Below are positions 1 through 13,149 of a DNA stretch of 64,000 nucleotides, in pieces (within the stretch, counting starts at the first letter, position 1; each line of letters begins with the position of its first letter). The stretch comes from Oegoconia quadripuncta (lineage: Eukaryota; Arthropoda; Insecta; Lepidoptera; Autostichidae), in assembly GCA_949316235.1 (NCBI GenBank), contig OX438743.1, positions 30,535,242-30,599,241 on the forward strand, given 5' to 3'. The position numbers and the translations under genes were made by a program. Below the pieces are notes generated by a model. That model was not told the origin of the DNA. It did no database searches and worked only from the letters and a program-made list of their open reading frames with translations.

Positions 1-1609
1 TATTTCAACGCTCACGTCCTACAAAAAATCGTCACAATATCGATGATAAAAGTATTGACGAAAAGATCGGCCCGATTATCTGTCCTATAAAAAGTCGGTC
101 ATGGATGGGTACACTTAATCTTTAATATAAAAAAACTGCGCACAAATCCAACCATGTGTTACTGGGATACATCCATACAAAACTAGAAACACACAACGCC
201 GTTGTTATATCCATAATTTTTCGTAGAACACAATTTTGGTGGGGGCGTTCACTAATTGTTCGCCATCTCTCTGACGTTAACTCTTTATATACCTAAGAAG
301 TCTTTGTATTTACCTACATAAACCTCACAAAGCACTCCACAACGAACAAACATTTCATACAGAAATCTCTCTCACTATGATGCACTTATATAAATCGTAT
401 TTATGAAATAGGCTTGCTCCCGGGAACGTTTTTCTCTAAACATGTCAATAACAATAGCGGCGCAGGCGTCCGCTTCATGCTCCAACCCAATTTGTCTCAC
501 TACATATTACATTAGCTGTCAAAACGTGTAACAAACAACGTGAGGCACCGTGCCGAGAATTGAAGCCAGGATTTTCTCGAGGAGCCCTCAAGGAATCGAT
601 TATAGATTTTATTTTTATAAATTAAATTAGATATTTAGTTTGCTGCAAATTATTTCCCAAGGCTATATGTTTTCCTCTTTATCAAAGTGGTGAGAAACTA
701 GTGCAAATTCGGCTATCTTGCTATTTGCCATCAGGGAGTTCCTGTCTCTGCAGCCTTTCAAATGATTCCAATCATTCATTAGAAAATCAGATCTGCATTA
801 TCTACATCGCTGGCCATGAGGCACATGGCTCTTGTTATATTGATATTTGTAGCTGTAGTACTATTATTTACTTCAAGATGTCTGTATTACACCTAATAAA
901 TATTCGCATTATTGTAACTGTATCGCACATGGTAAGTGAACTGAGACTACGTGTTTCTACTATTACAGTAATACTACTCTAGAACGGAATGCCAATTAGT
1001 CTAGCTAGACAAATAAGACAGAATTTTCTAACAAATGAAGCAAGATTTCCAAGTACTTACACTTTAATCAAAGAAAAACTAGCATCTCGTCCAAGGAAAA
1101 TAAAAAGGGAGCGACATTAATATTCTTCAATTTCAGCGCTTGGAACGGTTTCCAAGTATTTCTATCTATCATTCTCATGAACTGGAAACAGGGTCCGCGA
1201 AACCATCCATTACAGGCAGTCTTGCACTCGAGAGCCAATCGGAAATTCAATTTCCGATATGATACGATCCGCTAAGAGATTGTTGAAATACGCTACGGCT
1301 CGAAACAGGCTGAGCACAAACGATCTTAGCCGACAGGCACAGAGGCAGAGAATAAAATTCATTCACCGACTGCCTAAAATACTTTAAAAAAATCGCGATG
1401 GATTACACCCGACATTGTTTAATATTGAAATAAATTAATGTTATTATGAATTTCTCTCTATTTGATTCGACCTTCAATGATTTCAAGTCAAAGAAAATAA
1501 AATAGTTAATTTGGTTTCAAAACAGACACAACTTGTTATACAAACAATTTCTTTCATTAAACTCTCATTGGATCATGTCAAAATACAAATAACAAACACA
1601 CAGACGAAT
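1..1609. other. Non-coding AT-rich stretch
   Basis: No gene, RNA or clear repeat was recognised. Open frames in this stretch are short, lack domain-like composition and have no consistent splice context. It lies 3' of the AT-hook gene, so its right part may include that gene's 3' UTR; no strong AATAAA was seen on the minus strand just downstream of the stop. Confidence 0.4.
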
Positions 1610-2971
1610 TTAGTGAAAAACAAAATAGTCAAATTCAGAATCATCACTTTCGGAGCCGTATTTTTCGAAATAAGCAAAGTTGGAGAGTTTTCCATTGTAC
1701 ATTTCGGTTATGGTGGTTTTCTTTATCTTCTTCGAAGGTCCGGCATTAGGAGGTCGACCTCGTCTTTTGCGGCCCAGGTGCGGCTTTCTCCCTTCCATCG
1801 GTGAGTCTTGATAGTTCTGCGCTCTCTCCAGAACCTCTACTTCGATTAGTTTCGTTTTTCGAGAAGTAACTCGTTTTTTCCTGCTTCGATCGCATTTTTC
1901 GTTTAAACGGTTATGCTTCATATCACCGTTTCCTTTTGGCAGGGTTATCTGGGGAGAGGTAATCATCTCTGTTTTCACTTCAACGGATGTTATAGTATTT
2001 TTGGCAGCCAATACAGCTTTTATTGTCTGCCTGTAAATAACAAAATCAATTATCAAATCACAGTTCTCGTTCTTCTTAATTTTGTGAGGGTTAATAAGTA
2101 CAGTTATGTTATAAAGTACAGTTATATTCATACAGAATATATCGCATCATACATGTATGCAAGTTAATATATTCCATGTATACCCGAAGGGGCTTAGCTC
2201 AAAGTTTCATCATTATAACCAATTTTGTTGGTCCTTTAAGGTCCCAATTTGTGCATAAAAATGACAGATATTATAAGATATATTTTTTATTTTTTCTCAA
2301 TTTAATGTTCGCACCGGATAGCAAGATACATAATTGGAAAGCACACTAAAACCCTAGTTTCGTGTAGATATTAAGAACAATGAAAATCAAATCAGAGAGA
2401 GAATCACTGTCAGTTGGTTGACGAAATGGTGGTTACTAAAACATTACGTATAGCTGAGAAAGGCTGCTGGATCCCTATCTTTACCATTCTCATTCAGGCC
2501 GATACATTTTAGCGATTATGATAGTCCATAACGTATCTCTAGTTAAGTACCTACTTTATTGAATGAGGTAACGTTCACGTTTTCTACCTGTCTTGGAGAA
2601 ACGGTGTTCCAATCCGTTTCCGTACTTTTGTATTCCTTTTAGTTTATGTTTCTGTAGATAGGTCTTTCTCTAGTTAAGTGCAAATGAAATTATAATATAC
2701 ATTAGTGTCACTGATGTCAAAATACCTGATTCATAAGAATAACTTTTATAGTTAGTGTTTAAATGTATTACTTAGGTTAAACTTACCTAACATCGTCAGC
2801 CGAATTAAAATCAAGCACTTTCAAATCGTTCGTGTTGTAAGAAATATGCTCAGGATTAAGCTGGTCATAGTTAGATGAGGTGGTCTGCTGTTCCTGGTCG
2901 CCATCTTCTCTTCTCTCCTCAATCGTCTCTGTATCCTCTGTTATTTCAGATTGATCATCATTTTCCGACAT
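1610..2971 (-). CDS. Two-exon gene for a 201-residue AT-hook protein
   Basis: Exon 1 runs 2971-2787 and starts with ATG (MSENDDQSE...). It ends TTAG followed by the donor GTAAGT. Exon 2 runs 2030-1610 after an acceptor ending TTTACAG. The phases join exactly (185+421 = 606 bases, 201 residues plus stop). Residues 1-60 are acidic and rich in Glu, Asp, Gln and Ser. The second half is strongly basic, with an AT-hook at residues 148-156 (GRKRRGRPP) followed by another Lys cluster, and an acidic, aromatic C-terminus (SDDSEFDYFVFH). AT-hooks bind the minor groove of AT-rich DNA, so a nuclear DNA-binding role is inferred. No named family was recognised. The gene model rests on splice consensus and phase only; an extra 5' non-coding exon is possible. 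Confidence 0.72.
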
Positions 2972-5900
2972 TTTGTCATATAAATAAAAAAATTCTATAA
3001 AATGTTTGAATTCCCAATTTCAATTTGTTAGATGGTAAAAATACATGACAGATAATTTGAAATGCTGTTCGAAAGTGTCAATTTCCTTCTGTAAAAATAA
3101 ATATTTTCAAAAACTATTCGAACTTTAATTAAACATAAACTCCTTGGTATTAACACGTTTACAGTTCAAGTAAATAATTCATGTAAAGGCAAGGCAGAAC
3201 TCGGATGAGGTACTCTGGCAGAACATTTCATTGCGGCAGGTTACGACACACAAGGGAACAATGCTTAATAAGCTTTATAATTTAACGCAAATTTACCTTA
3301 CCTCGCCTTCAACCAACGCGAAGACTTATTAGCGAGAGAAATTCTGGTGCACAAAATTAGCTAAGGAAGCTTAGCGGCAAGACCGTCACGACGACCGCTC
3401 GAGGCGTGTCTCGCGTGGTATTTATCTTACTAACATAATTTTAAAAATCAACAGCCTGTTTTTCTTTTCATTCATAATGTTATATATGTTATAAAATTAT
3501 CGAGCAGCTAAAAACCTGACAATTGAGAACATTTAAACATAAATAGCAAAGCAAAAACTAGTAGGTATCAAAATATGGAATAAATTGATTACAAAGCCAA
3601 CTATACTACAGGGAAGAGACAGAATTCTGATACAGTAGCGATGAAAATAACTGTTACTTATTATTATGTGGCTCGTGTAAGACTAGTATTTCAATAAGGA
3701 ATTTCCAGCTTAAGGAATAAGACTGTGTCCACAACATCCCCCATCTGTGTCGGGCTATTCTCATAATGGAATTGGCTGTTTATCCGAGAGCGTGCTTTCG
3801 AGGCAGCAACGCGGATATAAAATTTACAGGAACTACCTTGTAAATTCAAATTACCATCTAGGAGTGTACTTAAGATCACAGCAGATCACAGTTTTAGGGA
3901 AAACAAACGTAGCAAGGTACAGAGTCAACTTTAGCTAAACTTATTTATTATATTATCGGTCGTATTATGATTTTCAACGAATATCGTACAAGAGTTTCCT
4001 GAGGCAAATATATCAAGAAAACTATTCAGAAAGGTTTGAGTATTCTTACAAAGACGTAAATTCTGAATGGGCGGAACGTTCAACTGTGCTATTGAATAGA
4101 CAAGCTTGTCTTGAAGTGTCATTTAAGGGCATTGACAGATCCTGTCCGGTGGAATTAATTGTTTGTAGCCGCATTCGTAAGCTAAACAAAATAAAATAAA
4201 TGATATGCCCCTTGAGCGCCTGACGCCACTTCGGATTCACAGCTTTACACCTCTACTTTATATTTATAAATATTTCTTTCTAGCAAATCTACGTCCGAGT
4301 AAAAGTCACCAGCTCCCTCTCCAATACGTCACTTCGATTTATGTCTTGCCTTACTTTTGTATCGGCGGTAGGTACTCGTTCGATAATTTACGATTTTCGC
4401 ACATTGAACCGCTTATTGCACTTAGCTTTGCCCTTTAATACGCCGCACCATTATTATAAGAATCTATAACTTCCGCCGATATGTTCGGAAAAAACAAATG
4501 AATAAGCAAAATAGTAATGTGACATATAGGCAGTTTTAGGTAGGTAGATGATTGAAGATTATACCTAAGCTCACTATATAGACACTAAGAAAGTGTCTCA
4601 CTTTGAGACTGTGGGCCCAGATGGTGTAGCAAATTGACTCGGCCCGACTGTCTAAGATACAGATTTATGAACAAGCTATTTGAAGATAAATCTACAAAAC
4701 TTGCCACAAATTAAGGTAAGTATTCAAGATATAAATACACTAGATGATACTTTGTAACATGGTCCAATTTTAAAATTTGATAAATTATAATATGAGTTTG
4801 CAGTCCATAAAGGCGCTTTAAAATTGTAAAAGAATTTGTATAGGTATTTGGAAATACAACCATAAGAAAAAAATAGCATTAAGAGTCTAAAAAAAAATCC
4901 ACTAAGAGCAGTCATTAGATACCTCCATTTATAATTGGGTTGGGAAGCAAGGTGGCGCAATATTTATTCACTTTTCCTACCTAAATGGTGGTTCCCTTCG
5001 TCATTAGGCATCTCTAGGGGTTCATTACAGTTCTTTATCCCATTAAATCTTCATAATGACCTTCAGATATTTTGGCGAATTGACGTGGTTGGGTGTTTTA
5101 TTTCGAAAAGCTTGTTTTTGTACAAATTTAGATACAACATATGCATGGATTCATTTCTGTGTCTTACTTTATATATATCAATATACAAGACCACTGCTGG
5201 ACACTGATGAAGTATGAAAATTTTCATCATTTTTTAAGCTGATTTGCAGAAATTTTATTTTCTTGCGTAAAGATTTGATATTTCGCCGTGCGATCAATAT
5301 TTTCCTCTAAATAAATAATATTTGTTCTTTCTATCAGCAATTAAAGAATCTTGAGTGCTAGTTCATACGGATACATATTTGAGATTTACTTTAGCAACGG
5401 AATAAATTGTTCGTTTCAGGGATTTATGCCTAATAGATGGTCTTACAGTAAAGTACTTACACTAAAAAATAAAATCCCTTGATGCCTTGTAAACGTTGAA
5501 CACTCCCAAGTTTATGATTTGGAAATGGAGAATCGGTACGAACGCTCAGGTACACTTTTGCGCCGATAGACGGAGAAAACCCTCGGCCACCATGTAAAAG
5601 TCGAGACAAAACGAACTTTACTCCAATTGATACAGACCGGCTACTATTACCAAAGTTATCTGACTTGTTAGGTAAGGATATCCTGTGAGTATCCCAATTT
5701 GAAGCCCGGTTAGGTATAGACATTTATCTGGTACCATCATTTAGTTATAGAAAATAAACCGTATCGTATTAGAATAATGTGGATTTTCAATCAATTTTTC
5801 AACAGGTGGCGTATGTACCTTTCTAGTTTTATTGATTGTAGTGCTAAATTTTGTTTATTTTCGAAATTGGTATTAGATAACAGAATTTATAAAACTCTCC

Positions 5901-6294
5901 CCAGACCAAACGCTGTTAAGTAAATACTTAGATTGGATCCCTCGCAAACCACGTTATTGTGTCGCAGACGCTCCCACTTGAAATTTATTTAGTTCTGAAA
6001 TGGCCTTATTCTCTCCATAAACCAAAAGTATGAGCATTGAAGCGGATAAAGCCAGAAGCCTGCATCTAGCACTGGAAATAAACGGTCGATGTATTCGCAA
6101 ACCGTTCAACAAAAATTATTAGCTTTTAGGTATTCTATTTCCTTGCGGTTCAATGAAAAGAATATTATGCAACCTGTTTCCATGGATGTCATAAGGCGAG
6201 TAAATAATTAAAAAACATTTCCTTGCGGAACTCATGTAGCCGATTGTACTGTCCTTTTCTAAAGAATTCAGTGAGTATTGGATGCTGGGAAATG
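2972..6294. other. Intergenic, no gene recognised
   Basis: AT-rich sequence upstream of the AT-hook gene. A minus-strand open frame at 5723-5457 ends next to a GTAAGT donor-like motif (5459-5454), but its product resembles nothing known and no partner exon was found. Nothing else can be supported here. Confidence 0.4.
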
Positions 6295-6717
6295 TTAGGT
6301 CGTTACCTATGAAATTGACGTTTTGTATGAAGAATTTCATTAAGACTGTTTTCTCCATACAAACATTTTTGATTTTTTTTGGGAACGGCAAATCCAAATT
6401 TAGCTAAACTTTGTGTGTATTATCGGATAACAATAAGTTAAGTATAGGCAGCGTTAATTTTTAAAAGTAACCGCTTTATAAATGTTTCAGCGAATCTAAG
6501 AAATGATTATAGGAAGCACATGAAAAGAGCTCTGTAAAATTTTTTTTTATTATGTGATTTAGCCCAGAAATTAAAAAATATTTCATGTGAAACCTTGAAA
6601 TAATATTCCATTTTCCAAATAAAAAACAAATTTGGATATAGCTTTGAAAATCGCAGGAATTGGTACATATGATTAACGAAGAAAAAAAACTCCAATTTCA
6701 TATAGGTAAAGACCCCA
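6295..6717. mobile_element. Mariner-like MITE, copy 1 (423 bp)
   Basis: The left end reads TTAGGTCGTTACCTATGAAA. The right end, reverse-complemented, reads TGGGGTCTTTACCTAT, so the termini are inverted repeats. The body is nearly identical to the elements at 30023-30443 (same orientation) and 26615-27034 (inverted). A TA follows the right end; the left flank reads TG, a likely decayed TA target duplication. There is no transposase, so it is non-autonomous. TTAGGT-type ends plus a TA target suggest the Tc1/mariner superfamily. Confidence 0.82.
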
Positions 6718-7033
6718 TATTATGTTTAACTCTCAATACTGCTTCAACATCATCAACATATCAGGCACATGTTCACTGCAGAACATCCCCCCCATAGATT
6801 TCACCGTTAATGCCTTCAGATCATCGAGCTATGTACCCTGCCCATTGCCACTTCACTTACTAATACCCATAGGCTGTCGGTGACTTTGATTTACTACGGA
6901 TTTCTTCATCCCAGATTCGATCTCGTAGTGAAACGCCGAAAATCCTCCTCTCCCTAGCTTTTTACAGCACTGGTGCCACGCTGCCTTTTATTGCATTTTA
7001 CCATGGAGCGTGCCCATTACAACTTTACCAAGC

Positions 7034-7270
7034 ATATAATAATAATAAATATCCCTTAGACATACACACAGCGCCATCTAGTTCCACAGTAAGCAACTAT
7101 AGGCTTGTGTTGTGGATACCAGATGGTTGATTATTATATTATTATAAATGAAACCATCCATAACTCGGGTACACATGTACGTATTCATCACACAAACATA
7201 TGCCCATAGCGAGATTTGAACCCGCAATCTTTTGATATAGTGGTCTGAGTTGCTGACCACTACACCAAAT
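7034..7270 (-). mobile_element. tRNA-derived SINE (family A), copy 1
   Basis: On the minus strand the head has an A-box-like TGGTGTAGTGG and a B-box GGGTTCAAATC. A body follows that is shared with 44825-45075, including the segment with CACAACACAAGCCTATAG. The element ends in an (ATT)-rich tail at its left edge. The same family recurs at 50317-50549. The tRNA-like head is the pol III promoter of the SINE, not a functional tRNA gene. Confidence 0.8.
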
Positions 7271-8216
7271 GCAAAATCATGCATGTCTAAAAATGGGAGG
7301 AAATATAATTACATTTCAGATATTTCACAATGACTTCACATTGAGAGAAACAGAGGCAAGTGAAGCTAAATATTCAGCGGCGACAGAAGATAAAGCCTCC
7401 TGCGGTTTACGAGCCAGCGCATCGTACGATCGGGTGACCATGGTTTGTGTTGAAAATAAACTAAGGCAAGCGGCGAGTGCGCGTCTCCCGCAAGGATTAC
7501 GGAAATTCAGAATGTCTAGTGTAACGGTATTACGCAAGTGTTGCAATTATTTGCAAAGCAAAGATACATTGGTCACATACAAGAAGTTACATAGGTGAGA
7601 TAATCTCTAAGAAAGATCTGTTCTAACCCTTAAGAGAATAATTCGGTCAATTAAATGCTTACTATAAAAAACCCCCCAACTGCAAGTCGGATTCACGCAC
7701 GCATACTATCTACTCATATTTATTAGATATCGAGCAGGAACAACCCGTGAAATAAAAATTATTTAATTTTGTTTATTTTGATTACAGCTAACACACTCCA
7801 ATATGAAACGGCGTTTTCAGTATTTTTGTGTTTAAATACATGGTATGGATAGATAGATAGATAAAAACTTTATTGGCATTACAGATATACATACAGATAT
7901 ACATACAGATATGGCGTATACAAAAATTCCTAACTAGTTCAGTTTTTGAGACAGATCATTTCTTTATTTTATGAAATAAATATATGTATTTGTACTTTAC
8001 TTATGTATGTACTTTACTTTAAAATTATGACGTATGAAAAATTAAAAATAATTTAATGAATTTCCAATTCAATAGATATTTGGTTTTGGGACAAAATTTT
8101 ATATGAAATATTCCCAAATTTCAGTTCTGTAACTTATTCGCAGTTTACGAGCCAGAGACGGTGACATACGGACGGATAGACAGCAGAGTAACAGCAATAG
8201 GGCTCCTTTTTGCTCT
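7271..8216. other. Intergenic with short tandem repeats
   Basis: It contains a (GATA)4 tract at 7848-7863 and about 2.7 copies of a 12-bp ACAGATATACAT unit at 7881-7912. A GC-richer segment at 7310-7600 has open frames on both strands (see rejected items). Nothing else was recognised. Confidence 0.5.
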
Positions 8217-8370
8217 TTAAGGTCCGTATTAATAAACCGTTCTCAAGATTGAGATGACCTAAGTTAACGCTTGAGAATCTGTTGCATATTAAAACAATAT
8301 CAAAAAAAAATAGTATTGAGACTGAGACGCGATCTAAATCTCAAGATGAATTTATTAATACGGCCCTGAA
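8217..8370. mobile_element. Foldback MITE, GGCCCGTATT family, copy 1
   Basis: The termini are imperfect inverted repeats of about 35 bp: left AAGGTCCGTATTAATAAACC..., right the complement ending ...TTATTAATACGGCCCTGAA. The same arms occur at 50599-50751, and a related terminus occurs at 59621-59783. The ~150-bp length with no coding capacity fits a MITE. Superfamily not assigned. Confidence 0.7.
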
Positions 8371-9045
8371 TATCGAACAATTAAAGTTTACCATACAAGT
8401 TATCACAGACAGACTCACCAACTCTTTAACCCAAGGCCACCATAACATTCATACGCTCAGATTTATTGAATCGAAAAATCAAGAAACATTCCCACTCATC
8501 TCGAATGTTAGGGCAGGTGAATCCAGTCCCAAAGGTTATGGATGAATAGATGATGTATGTGAGATGTCATGATTTCGGGATCGAGCGGCCTAAAGTGCTC
8601 CTTTGTAGGGAAATACATTTAGGCTACAAGGGCCCTTGGAAGGTAAATAGAGATGACGCGTAGGCAAAGAGCTGAAGAAGCGATTAGGTAGATTGTACAC
8701 AGGCATCGCTGAAGTGGTCTATGGTTAAGGGTTCTCCAATTTGATGAAATTATTATCGTCAAAATTGAATATTAATTTTGTGAAAAAGATTTTGCATTCT
8801 CGTAAAGGTAATCTCTACTGATTTCGATATATTTCTATTTCCTGACAATATTTTGGGTTCAATACTTTTATAGTAATATATTTGTGTTTCAAATATGTGA
8901 CGTAGGTTCGTAGGTGAATATAGGTTAAGATTTACATTTATTTATTTAGATTAGTTACATCAAGATTATAGTCAAATCGCCACGTAGTCAAAAAACTACG
9001 TAATCAGCCTGAGATATAGATTTTCTGCAGACCTTCTCTTTAAAA
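8371..9045. other. Intergenic, nothing recognised
   Basis: AT-rich, with no credible coding frame, no tRNA-like box and no repeat matched elsewhere in the window. Confidence 0.35.
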
Positions 9046-9325
9046 TTATACATAACGACACGGCCTTTATCCTAAATAGCGTGGTCAGAGATATGCCAAC
9101 CATAAGCGTTCAAGTGTTCCAGTGTTCTAAATATTATAGGATTAAAGCTTGAAGCAACATCCACCCTTCACATTTCAAAATTATACAGAAATTTATATTC
9201 TTCTCTTCTTCTCTTCACTTGACATTTGAAGAGTGTAAGTCTGAGACTTATACAGAGGTCTTTGGTGTAACTTTTACGACACCCACGGAAAAAGATTGGT
9301 TCAATTCCTTTTACGTGCCGGAAAC
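9046..9325. repeat. Dispersed repeat X, copy 1
   Basis: The segment from CATAACGACACGGCCTTTAT through GTGGTCAGAGATAT to TTTTACGTGCCGGAA is matched in the same orientation by 18086-18335. Identity is highest at the two ends and the middle is diverged. Probably a decayed transposon fragment of unknown class. Confidence 0.55.
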
Positions 9326-9765
9326 CAGACGCAAGCCACTGATTATTAAATAGAAAAAAATTAAATTTAAATAAATTACCGAAACTTTGTTCAATAAGTA
9401 GAATAATTTAACTTCTTCAAATTAACTTATAACAAGTCAAACAAATTGCTTCATTTCATTACAAAACATATCTTCAGTGATAATTTTGTGAAGCAAGAAA
9501 AAAGAAACGCGAAAAGGAAAAATGTAAAATATTCAAGAGACTAATGTATTCTTAAGGGAGTGACCAGTCCAGAGGGCGAACTAAATGGTCTCGGCCCAAA
9601 ACAATTCAAAGGACACCTGCGTCCCGCCGGTAAAAAAAAGGCTTCGCCAACTAATGCGAGAAAGGGACAACACGACTAATAGTTTTGGGACACTATTCCA
9701 CAAATGCTGAGATATAATTGAAGCTATAATATACCAGAGAACGTAGATACTCAACATATCCAAAT

Positions 9766-9868
9766 AGTGTGGGGTTTCCGGTTTAGTACGCTTCCACCTT
9801 CGACCTCATCTTCACTTGACATCAGGTGTGATTGAGGTCACGAACCAACCCGTTGTGCATAAAAAAAA
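9766..9868 (+). mobile_element. SINE family B, 3' fragment
   Basis: Matches the 3' part of the SINE at 30905-31197 and 25277-25530: GTTTCCGG..AGTACGCTTCCACC, then CATCAGGTGTGATTGAGG and CCCGTTGTGCATAAAAAAA. The tRNA-like head is missing, as expected of 5'-truncated insertion or decay. Confidence 0.72.
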
Positions 9869-11205
9869 TACTACAACATACAACAATAATTAAATACTAA
9901 TTTTGGCCAAATCAATTTGTAGTGACTGGTAAACTTGTAAACTGATAACACGACCTTAGATCATAATAATATGGCAGATGATAAATCATTCTGAAATAAG
10001 AAGCAAACCGAATTGTAAACAAAGGATGTTGGTTATGAAACAATTAGCTTACTAAAGAATTAATCTACGCACCTACTCGAATGCAGGTACTTAATAACAA
10101 CATTCAATGAGGGAGAAGTGAGGGGCAGTCATTAATTTGGGGTAGAAATATACTCTCTTTATTTTGTACACTTTATCTTTCTTTCAAACATTAACTTGTG
10201 CCTATCTTAGCTCAGTGGATATTAAGAGGTCCCCAACGCCATGTTAGTTGATGTTTGCTGTAAAGTACTTTGTAAATAATATTTGAACAAACCGTGTTTA
10301 CGGGGCGACATGATCCTGATACTACAGCTTAACAAGCAAGCCTTTCTAACGATACACACAGTGCCTGTTTTTGATTATTTCTCTATTACTATTTTGGCGA
10401 TTTGCTGAATAACTTGTCATCGTTATCTGTTCGATTATAAAATTAGTATTCCGACAGAGACAGACAAAATTCGAATAAATAATTGAAAATGAACAAGAAA
10501 CAATGCTCTATGAATTCATCGCTCTCTAAGGAACCTAACTTCGACTCAACGCAATCGTCACAAAACAAGAATTATTTCTGATTCTTTTTCATATTCTAAT
10601 AAAGTCATAACCATAGTCTTTATTTCATAGAATGAACACAGGTTTGTATATATTCTAGTCTATACATACAAAGACTCGTATGCTTGCAGCTGTTTATATA
10701 AGTACCCCCCTCCAGATGTATGCGATGTGTCTCATCTTCCCTTAACATTAGATGTGGTCAAGTGCTAACCCGATGTGAATAAAATTAAATTAAAGTTTTA
10801 TAGCTTAGCTTTGCTTCATATTTCGCTGCTTAGCTTACATTGGAGGTCAGCCCAATGCAACCTCGTTTATCTTACTAAACTGAAACGAATTTAGTGAATG
10901 AGCCCCGGACGTCCATTCTCCATTATTTTGAATAGAAGTTTGCTTTTCCTATTTCTTATAAGTAGTAAAACATTTGTATCTTTTAACTAATAAGCGACAC
11001 GTATAGTTTAGTTGGGCTTCGAGCATTTATGTTTTAGTGAAATTTTCTTTGTTATAAGAAGTTAAGTTAGTGAGGAATAAGTCGTGGCGCAGTCGCATCG
11101 GCTAATTTCTTAGGATTATCGAAGTTACTCAACTTCTAGCGTGGTCAGCAATTGAATGACCACAAGTGGCATTTTCTTAAGAGGTAAGTGATACAAAATT
11201 AAGAA
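9869..11205. other. Intergenic with a decayed SINE B end
   Basis: A diverged SINE family B 3' end is visible at about 10726-10790 (CATCTTCCCTTAACATTAGA, then GTGCTAACCCGATGTG). Otherwise no gene or repeat was recognised. Confidence 0.4.
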
Positions 11206-11672
11206 CTAAGAAATAACAATGATTTTCCATGGCCGACATGGAAATCCTTAAATCGGCTTTGGACCCAGGTCGGCCGCAGCAAAGATAATCTGCGCAGGTG
11301 GGGTATCTCCGATGGTGGGACTGATCGTTGTGAGTGCAGAGTCTCCACGCAACAATGGATCACCTTATTATCTTGCTCCGCGTGTCCTGACAGCTGCACG
11401 TTTGTCGACCTCCTTAACGCCACAGAGACTGCTATTAGAGTGGCTAAGTTTTGGCCCAATGGTGATGATAGGTCAGCGTCATTAGTGCGGTCTTCGAGTA
11501 AATCTCGCCCCTCGTGATGATTAGAGCAAATTCTTCCACGGACGGAACACGATGATAACAGCGCCATGGAAGAGGTTTATGATAGTGATAAGGCCGCCAA
11601 ATTGTACTATCCCCTTTTTCTTATTTATCGTTGTTATGTTTCTTATTGTTGTACAATAAATTTGTTTGTTTG
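11206..11672 (+). mobile_element. LINE 3' fragment (Jockey/CR1-like RT C-terminus and 3' UTR)
   Basis: The plus strand translates to a reverse-transcriptase C-terminal tail of the type found after the RT domain in arthropod Jockey/CR1-like LINEs. It has NLRRWG, then a Cys-x-Cys ... SCSACPDSC cluster, then ATETAIRVAKFW. The frame then enters a T-rich 3' UTR ending GTACAATAAATTTGTTTG. A related, more decayed fragment lies at 13150-13400. Non-functional. Confidence 0.68.
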
Positions 11673-12675
11673 ACAGTAGACTGCTATATCCAACAGTAGG
11701 CTTCTATAGACTGTTAAGTGTGATACCAAATATTGTGTGTGATACTAGTCTGGGAAAAAAAACAGCAGAAAGCGAGTCGGACTCGCTTATAAAGGATTCC
11801 GTAGCCTCACACAGTACGAGTATAAGGCACTTCTGTGATAAATATGACAAGGTAGAGCAACATGGTAATCGTGATAAACAGTGCTGGGATGAGATAAAAT
11901 TTTTTAATTGTTAATTTTGTTGTTTCTTCATAGAGATAGGTAGGTATGCACTAGAATCAGACAAGGTTTAATAATGCAATTATTCGACTTTTTTGGAATT
12001 TTCATGTTTTTTGTTGGCTATTATGGTGGTCGTTGTAGACATCCATGACAGTCGGACAGTGTACGCAACCCTAAAAAATGGTCAAAATCCTTTCACGGAT
12101 GATGGACATATGAAAATATTGTCGAATTAAAACTGTTATAGTACCCATATAAACGGGGCTCGGCCATACAATACAATAATTCATATTTCGCGTCCGCGGC
12201 GAGTACAAAGCGGCGGCGGCTAAATTAATCTTCCACGGAACTCCCGTGGGCGCCAGACGTGCTGATTCAATTTGAATGGAAGAAAAATCCTTCGAAGCGC
12301 AGATTACCAGTATCTCCAGAAGTGGAGGTTGCTATACTATAAAAAGGAGCATTTATATCACCAAGGCATGCTTTTAGAGAGGAATGCAGATTTTACTACC
12401 TGGCCTGGGAGTAATATCTATTAACAGTAAGTACCAAACAGTACGCAGTGCTTCTGTGAAGAAAGGATGAGCTTTACAAAACTTAAATATAGTTTGGGTT
12501 TTTCTGAAACATTTTGTCTAAAAATTTATTTCAACAACCTTTTGGATTAGATATTTGCCATTCTTATAATCTTTTAAACATTAAGTACTTTATCTAATTA
12601 CAAAGTTTCAAGGACCAAGCAGTAATTTTTGTTACCAAAAGAATCTTCGTTGATTGGACTTTTTGTCGTTTCGAA
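11673..12675. other. Intergenic, nothing recognised
   Basis: A short GC-rich patch at 12185-12260 (GCGGCGGCGGC...) stands out but has no supported reading frame. No repeat partner was seen. Confidence 0.35.
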
Positions 12676-12796
12676 AATATTATCATCATCATCAGCCTGT
12701 AAACATCCCACTGCAGGGATATAGGCCTCCCCTCGTATAATGAGGGAGTATGGGCCGCAGTCCACCACGCTGGCCCTATGCGGGTTGGGGACTTCA
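12676..12796 (-). mobile_element. RTE-like LINE 3' end
   Basis: On the minus strand the sequence runs CCCGCATAGGGCCAGCGTGG ... CCCTGCAGTGGGATGTTTAC and ends in a (GAT)n tail. That pattern is characteristic of RTE-type LINE 3' termini in Lepidoptera. Only the extreme 3' end is present. Confidence 0.62.
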
Positions 12797-13149
12797 CCTG
12801 CCTTAGAGTTTTTATTTTTTTATTTTTATTTTTACAACATTATAAATGAACAATTGTAAAGAATCCTAATGGCAGCGTCTAATGATTTTACTAAAGTATT
12901 ATTCAACTGGAGAACTTGAATTACTAACTAATGAAAAGTTATATCTATAATTATCTATAACTATAAACACAATAATATCATCCAGGTATACAATCAACTT
13001 TGGTAAATGTTAAATATAAACATGACTAATAATCATCTCGCAAACGCTAGCTTTTGAAAATAAAAACCATATTTAAATCTGTCTAGCCGCTTTAACGCTA
13101 CAGTGCCACAGAGAGATACATAGATTCATAGACACAGACATGGTTGAAT

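Noticed and set aside
5457..5723. Minus-strand 88-codon frame beside a GTAAGT motif
   Set aside because: Possible exon, but no acceptor, partner exon or family recognised.
6507..6701. Short minus-strand frame (MKLEFFFFVN...) repeated in the MITE copy at 30205-30429
   Set aside because: Recurs only because the MITE is repeated; it is not kept open in the third copy, so it is not a conserved protein.
7200..7270. tRNA-like sequence with B box; similar ones at 31120-31197, 44850-44885, 49388-49455 and 50480-50549
   Set aside because: All belong to SINE heads followed by shared SINE bodies; none forms a complete tRNA cloverleaf of its own.
7310..7600. Overlapping open frames on both strands in a GC-richer patch, with an acceptor-like TTACATTTCAG on the plus strand at 7310-7320
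   Set aside because: Composition is coding-like on both strands, but no partner exon, donor or recognisable domain could be found, so the strand cannot be chosen.
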